Below the pieces are notes generated by a model. It was not told the DNA's origin, did not search any database, and saw nothing but the letters and a program-made list of their open reading frames with translations. Positions 61,600 to 64,000 of a DNA stretch of 64,000 bases are shown one piece after another. The translations under genes and the position numbers were made by a program. Each line of letters opens with the position of its first letter. Within the stretch, counting starts at the first letter, position 1. This stretch comes from Pseudonocardia thermophila. Lineage in GTDB: Bacteria > Actinomycetota > Actinomycetes > Mycobacteriales > Pseudonocardiaceae. The stretch is taken from positions 186,001 through 250,000 of the forward strand of contig NZ_FRAP01000002.1 in the NCBI RefSeq assembly GCF_900142365.1. Direction: 5' to 3'.

Positions 61600-62707
61600 C
61601 GAGCCACACCTGCTTACGGAACCGGGTGAGCAGAACGATGAAGAACGGGGCGCCGATGATCGCGGTCAGGATGCCCAGGGGCAGCTCGCTCGATGTGAGC
61701 GACCGCGACAGCGTGTCGATCAGCAGCAGGTATCCGCCACCGACGAGCAGCGACGCCGGCAGCAGCACACGGTGGTCGCTGCCGACGATCAGCCGGCAGA
61801 TGTGCGGCACGACCAGGCCGACCCAGCCGACCACCCCGGAGACCGCGACCGCCCCCGCGGTGATCAGCGAGACCGCCACGAGCAGGACGTTGCGGGTCGC
61901 CTTCGGCGGGACCCCGAGCGCTGCGGCGTCCTCCTCGCCGAGCGAGAGGATGTTGAGTCGCCAGCGCAGGGCCAGCGAGATCGCGACGCCGGCCAGGATC
62001 GGCACCGCGGCGACGAGCACCTTGCCGTAGGAGGCCGTGGCGAGCGACCCGAGCAGCCAGAACGTCACGCTGGGCAGCGTCCGGTAGGGGTCGGCGAGGT
62101 AGGACAGCAGCGAGACGAGCGCGCTGAACAGCGCGCTCACGACCACCCCGCCGAGCACCACCATCAGCAGCGGCGCCGACGACGATCCGATCCGCGCGAT
62201 CGCCAGCACGAGCACCAGCGCGAGCAGACCGGACAGGAACGCGCCGCTCACCAGCGCGAGGCTGCCGAGGCCGAGCACCAGCGCGAGCACCCCGCCGAAC
62301 GACGCCCCGGCTGAGACCCCGATGACCTGCGGGCTGACCAGCGGGTTGCGGAACACGCCCTGCAGGACCGCGCCGCCGAGGGCGAGCCCGCCGCCGACCA
62401 GCAGCGCGAGCAGCACCCGCGGCATGCGCACGTCGAGGACGGTGGCCGCCTCCTGCGGGTACCAGGTCTGCTCGATCGGCAGGACCTGCCCGATGAGCAT
62501 CCGCGCGACCTCGACGGGCGGCACCGCGTAGCGGCCGGTGGCCAGCGCGACGATCGTGATCACGACGACGACCGCTGCGATCACGACGAGGGCGAGCCAG
62601 TCGCGCAGCCGCTGCCGGCGGCCGCCGGCCTCCTCCGTGCGGGGCGGCTCGGCGGCCGCGGCAGTGCGCGCCTCGGTGGACACGGACGTCTCAGCGGCGG
62701 AAGACAC
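61592..62707 (-). CDS. FecCD-type ABC permease, importer-operon gene 2
   Basis: A 371-aa BtuC/FecCD permease with about ten helices. Family marks are VRMPRVLLALLVGGGLALGG, AVLQGVFRNPLVSPQVIGVS, AGASFGGVLAL, WRLNILSLGEEDAAALGV, VVGWVGLVVPHICRLIVG and LPLGILTAIIGAPFFIVLL. A single permease implies a homodimer. A polar 30-residue N-terminal extension precedes helix 1. It overlaps the binding-protein gene by 17 bp. Confidence 0.94.
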   Translation of the reverse strand: MSSAAETSVSTEARTAAAAEPPRTEEAGGRRQRLRDWLALVVIAAVVVVITIVALATGRYAVPPVEVARMLIGQVLPIEQTWYPQEAATVLDVRMPRVLLALLVGGGLALGGAVLQGVFRNPLVSPQVIGVSAGASFGGVLALVLGLGSLALVSGAFLSGLLALVLVLAIARIGSSSAPLLMVVLGGVVVSALFSALVSLLSYLADPYRTLPSVTFWLLGSLATASYGKVLVAAVPILAGVAISLALRWRLNILSLGEEDAAALGVPPKATRNVLLVAVSLITAGAVAVSGVVGWVGLVVPHICRLIVGSDHRVLLPASLLVGGGYLLLIDTLSRSLTSSELPLGILTAIIGAPFFIVLLTRFRKQVWLGD

Positions 62708-63854
62708 CGTAGCCCGCCGCCTCCGCGTTCGCGTCGAACCGCAGCAGGTTGTCGATCTGCTCGTCGGTGATCGTGCGGCCGTAGAGGAACTCGTAGTGCT
62801 CGCGGATCTCCGAGCGCAGGTCGACCTCGTAGGTGTCGGGGTGCAGCAGCGCCGCAGCCCACTTCCACATCAGGTGCGACTCGGCGCTCGGCGGGTCCCA
62901 CCAGAACCCACCGGACGGCACGGCGTAGACCCGCTTGTTCTTCACCGCGTCGATCCCGGCGAGTGCGGGGTCGGCGTAGATGTCGGCCGGGGTCAGCTTC
63001 GTCATGGCCGAGGTGAAGATGACCTCGGGGTTCCACTGGATGAGCTGCTCGACGTTCACCGCGCTCGTCGTGGAGTACTCGAGGTCGGCGCCCACGTTCT
63101 CGGCCCCCGGCAGGGTGAGCCAGAAGTTCATGTAGGCGTCCTTCGAGCTCATGCCCGCGTTGTAGCCGCCGTCGCCCGCGGAGCGCAGGAAGATCGTGCG
63201 CGGTGCGGTGGTCTGCTGGGCGGCGAACGCCTTCAGCTCGTCGATCGTCTTGTGCATGCGGTCGAGGAGCTGCTGGCCGCGCTCCTCCTTGCCCAAGAGC
63301 TTCGCGAACATCCTCACCCAGGTCTCCAGGTCCTCCTGGGTGCCGTACTGCAGGCCGATCACCGGGTAGCCGGCGGCCTCGATCGGGCCGATGAACGTGT
63401 TGTAGTCGCCCTGGTGTGCCCACTGGATGACGACATCGGGGTCGATCTGGATGATCGTCTCGACGTTCGGTACGAAGTCCGGGCCGGACACGACCGCGTT
63501 GTCCAGCGCCTGCGGGAACATGTCGGCGAACGTGCTGCCCTTGTCCCGCGCGATCGTCGACTGGTTCACGCCCTTGATCCGGTCGTAGCTCTGGTCGAGC
63601 GCTGTGATCATCGACGGGGCGGGGATCACCGTCGTGACGATCTTCTCGATCGGCTTGGTGAACGTGTGGGTCTTGCCGCGCTGGTCGGTGATGACGATCG
63701 GCTCGGCCAGCTCGCCGGACTCGGCGGTGGTCTGGTCGACCGGGGCGCGGCTGGAGCAGGCAGCGAGCGCGAGCGCCGCCGCGAACGTGACTACGGCAGC
63801 GACGACGCCTCGGCGCTTCGATGCGCGGAAGCGCGGTCCGGAACGGGGGAGCAT
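62691..63854 (-). CDS. FecB/BtuF-type binding lipoprotein, importer-operon gene 1
   Basis: A 387-aa lipoprotein. The signal VVAAVVTFAAALALAACSS has lipobox LAAC. The body is a type III binding protein: IVITDQRGKTHTFTKPIEKI, VVSGPDFVPNVETIIQIDPD, VVIQWAHQGDY and KNKRVYAVPSGGFWWDPPSA. Ligands of this class are usually Fe-siderophores, haem or cobalamin, but neighbours give no siderophore genes. GGAAGGAAGG before the ATG sets the start at 63854. Confidence 0.9.
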   Translation of the reverse strand: MLPRSGPRFRASKRRGVVAAVVTFAAALALAACSSRAPVDQTTAESGELAEPIVITDQRGKTHTFTKPIEKIVTTVIPAPSMITALDQSYDRIKGVNQSTIARDKGSTFADMFPQALDNAVVSGPDFVPNVETIIQIDPDVVIQWAHQGDYNTFIGPIEAAGYPVIGLQYGTQEDLETWVRMFAKLLGKEERGQQLLDRMHKTIDELKAFAAQQTTAPRTIFLRSAGDGGYNAGMSSKDAYMNFWLTLPGAENVGADLEYSTTSAVNVEQLIQWNPEVIFTSAMTKLTPADIYADPALAGIDAVKNKRVYAVPSGGFWWDPPSAESHLMWKWAAALLHPDTYEVDLRSEIREHYEFLYGRTITDEQIDNLLRFDANAEAAGYGVFRR

Positions 63855-63951
63855 ACGACCTTCCTTCCGTGACCTCGGGTTATCCGGGGGTGACCAGTGA
63901 CTCCCGAATCGAGGCAATGGGAACCTAAAGAAAGGATAGGGACGCCTTATT

Positions 63952-63968
63952 TAGTAGTGAAGTACTAC
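63952..63968. promoter_or_regulatory. AT-rich dyad upstream of the importer operon
   Basis: TAGTA (63952-63956) and TACTA (63963-63967) flank a short centre, and GTAGT/ACTAC (63954-63958/63964-63968) overlap them. The block sits in an AT-rich island (63930-63968) that also contains CCTAAAGAAAGGATAGG (63924-63940). It does not match the DtxR/IdeR iron box well. It is the likely promoter-operator of the five-gene operon. Confidence 0.45.
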
Positions 63969-64000
63969 GTGACGTCGCTCGCGAACGTGACCGGCGTCCG

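Noticed and set aside
63924-63940. IdeR/DtxR iron box before the FecB-like gene
   Set aside because: CCTAAAGAAAGGATAGG has the CCTA/TAGG ends but not the conserved TTAGGTTAGGCTAACCTAA core, so only a weak similarity remains.

Overview
This is a high-GC actinobacterial chromosome segment. It has frequent GTG starts, GTGA/ATGA stop-start overlaps, a mycothiol-type DinB protein, an EspC-like plus DUF3558 gene pair and Mycobacterium-like synteny. My best guess is Pseudonocardia or a close relative in the Pseudonocardiaceae; the genus is inference. Almost every base is coding.

Region 1 (1-20128) is the conserved dnaJ2-rsmE-phoH-ybeY-corC-era-recO-uppS-zur-arsR-glyS block known from mycobacteria. 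Lineage-specific genes are inserted into it: two hydrolases, a secreted tripeptidyl aminopeptidase, an alditol oxidase with a divergent TetR, an LhgO-type oxidase, a HugZ-like protein and an ArsR/SRPBCC pair. Between rsmE and the first hydrolase lies a structured non-coding RNA with two C-rich 14-nt loops, resembling 6C RNA. Region 2 (20125-34837) holds an EspC-like/DUF3558 pair (the lipoprotein is frameshifted), two CNNM/CBS membrane proteins, XdhC, YdcF, dgt, a MerR regulator, an ECF41 sigma factor with its carboxymuconolactone decarboxylase partner, dnaG and a trans-aconitate methyltransferase. Region 3 (34848-42402) has a frameshifted RibD-type reductase, a response regulator fused to a thioredoxin-reductase-like flavoprotein, a CNMP-domain histidine kinase, a PASTA-HTH protein and galT-galK.

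Region 4 (42483-44451) is a decayed integration site: tRNA-Asn(GUU), a wrecked tyrosine recombinase, a phage-type lipoprotein and a degenerate stretch ending in 21-nt repeats. Region 5 (44547-64000) is accessory metabolism. It contains a second ECF41 sigma factor (frameshifted) with an NDH-2-like oxidoreductase, a degenerate HD-GYP/LuxR regulator, a sulfonate-type ABC transporter behind a probable Cys leader peptide, and a copper amine oxidase with three APC permeases and an IclR regulator. The window ends with a five-gene operon joining a FecBCD-type ABC importer to two related proteins of unknown function.

Three traits run through the window. At least eleven genes look leaderless, with a TANNNT box 6-8 nt before the start codon. 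Three genes are broken by single-base shifts in GC runs. A 21-nt GCGGGACTC-type repeat recurs in gaps. The best candidates for something undescribed are the five-gene importer operon at 59559-63854 and the redox-signalling set at 35605-39894.
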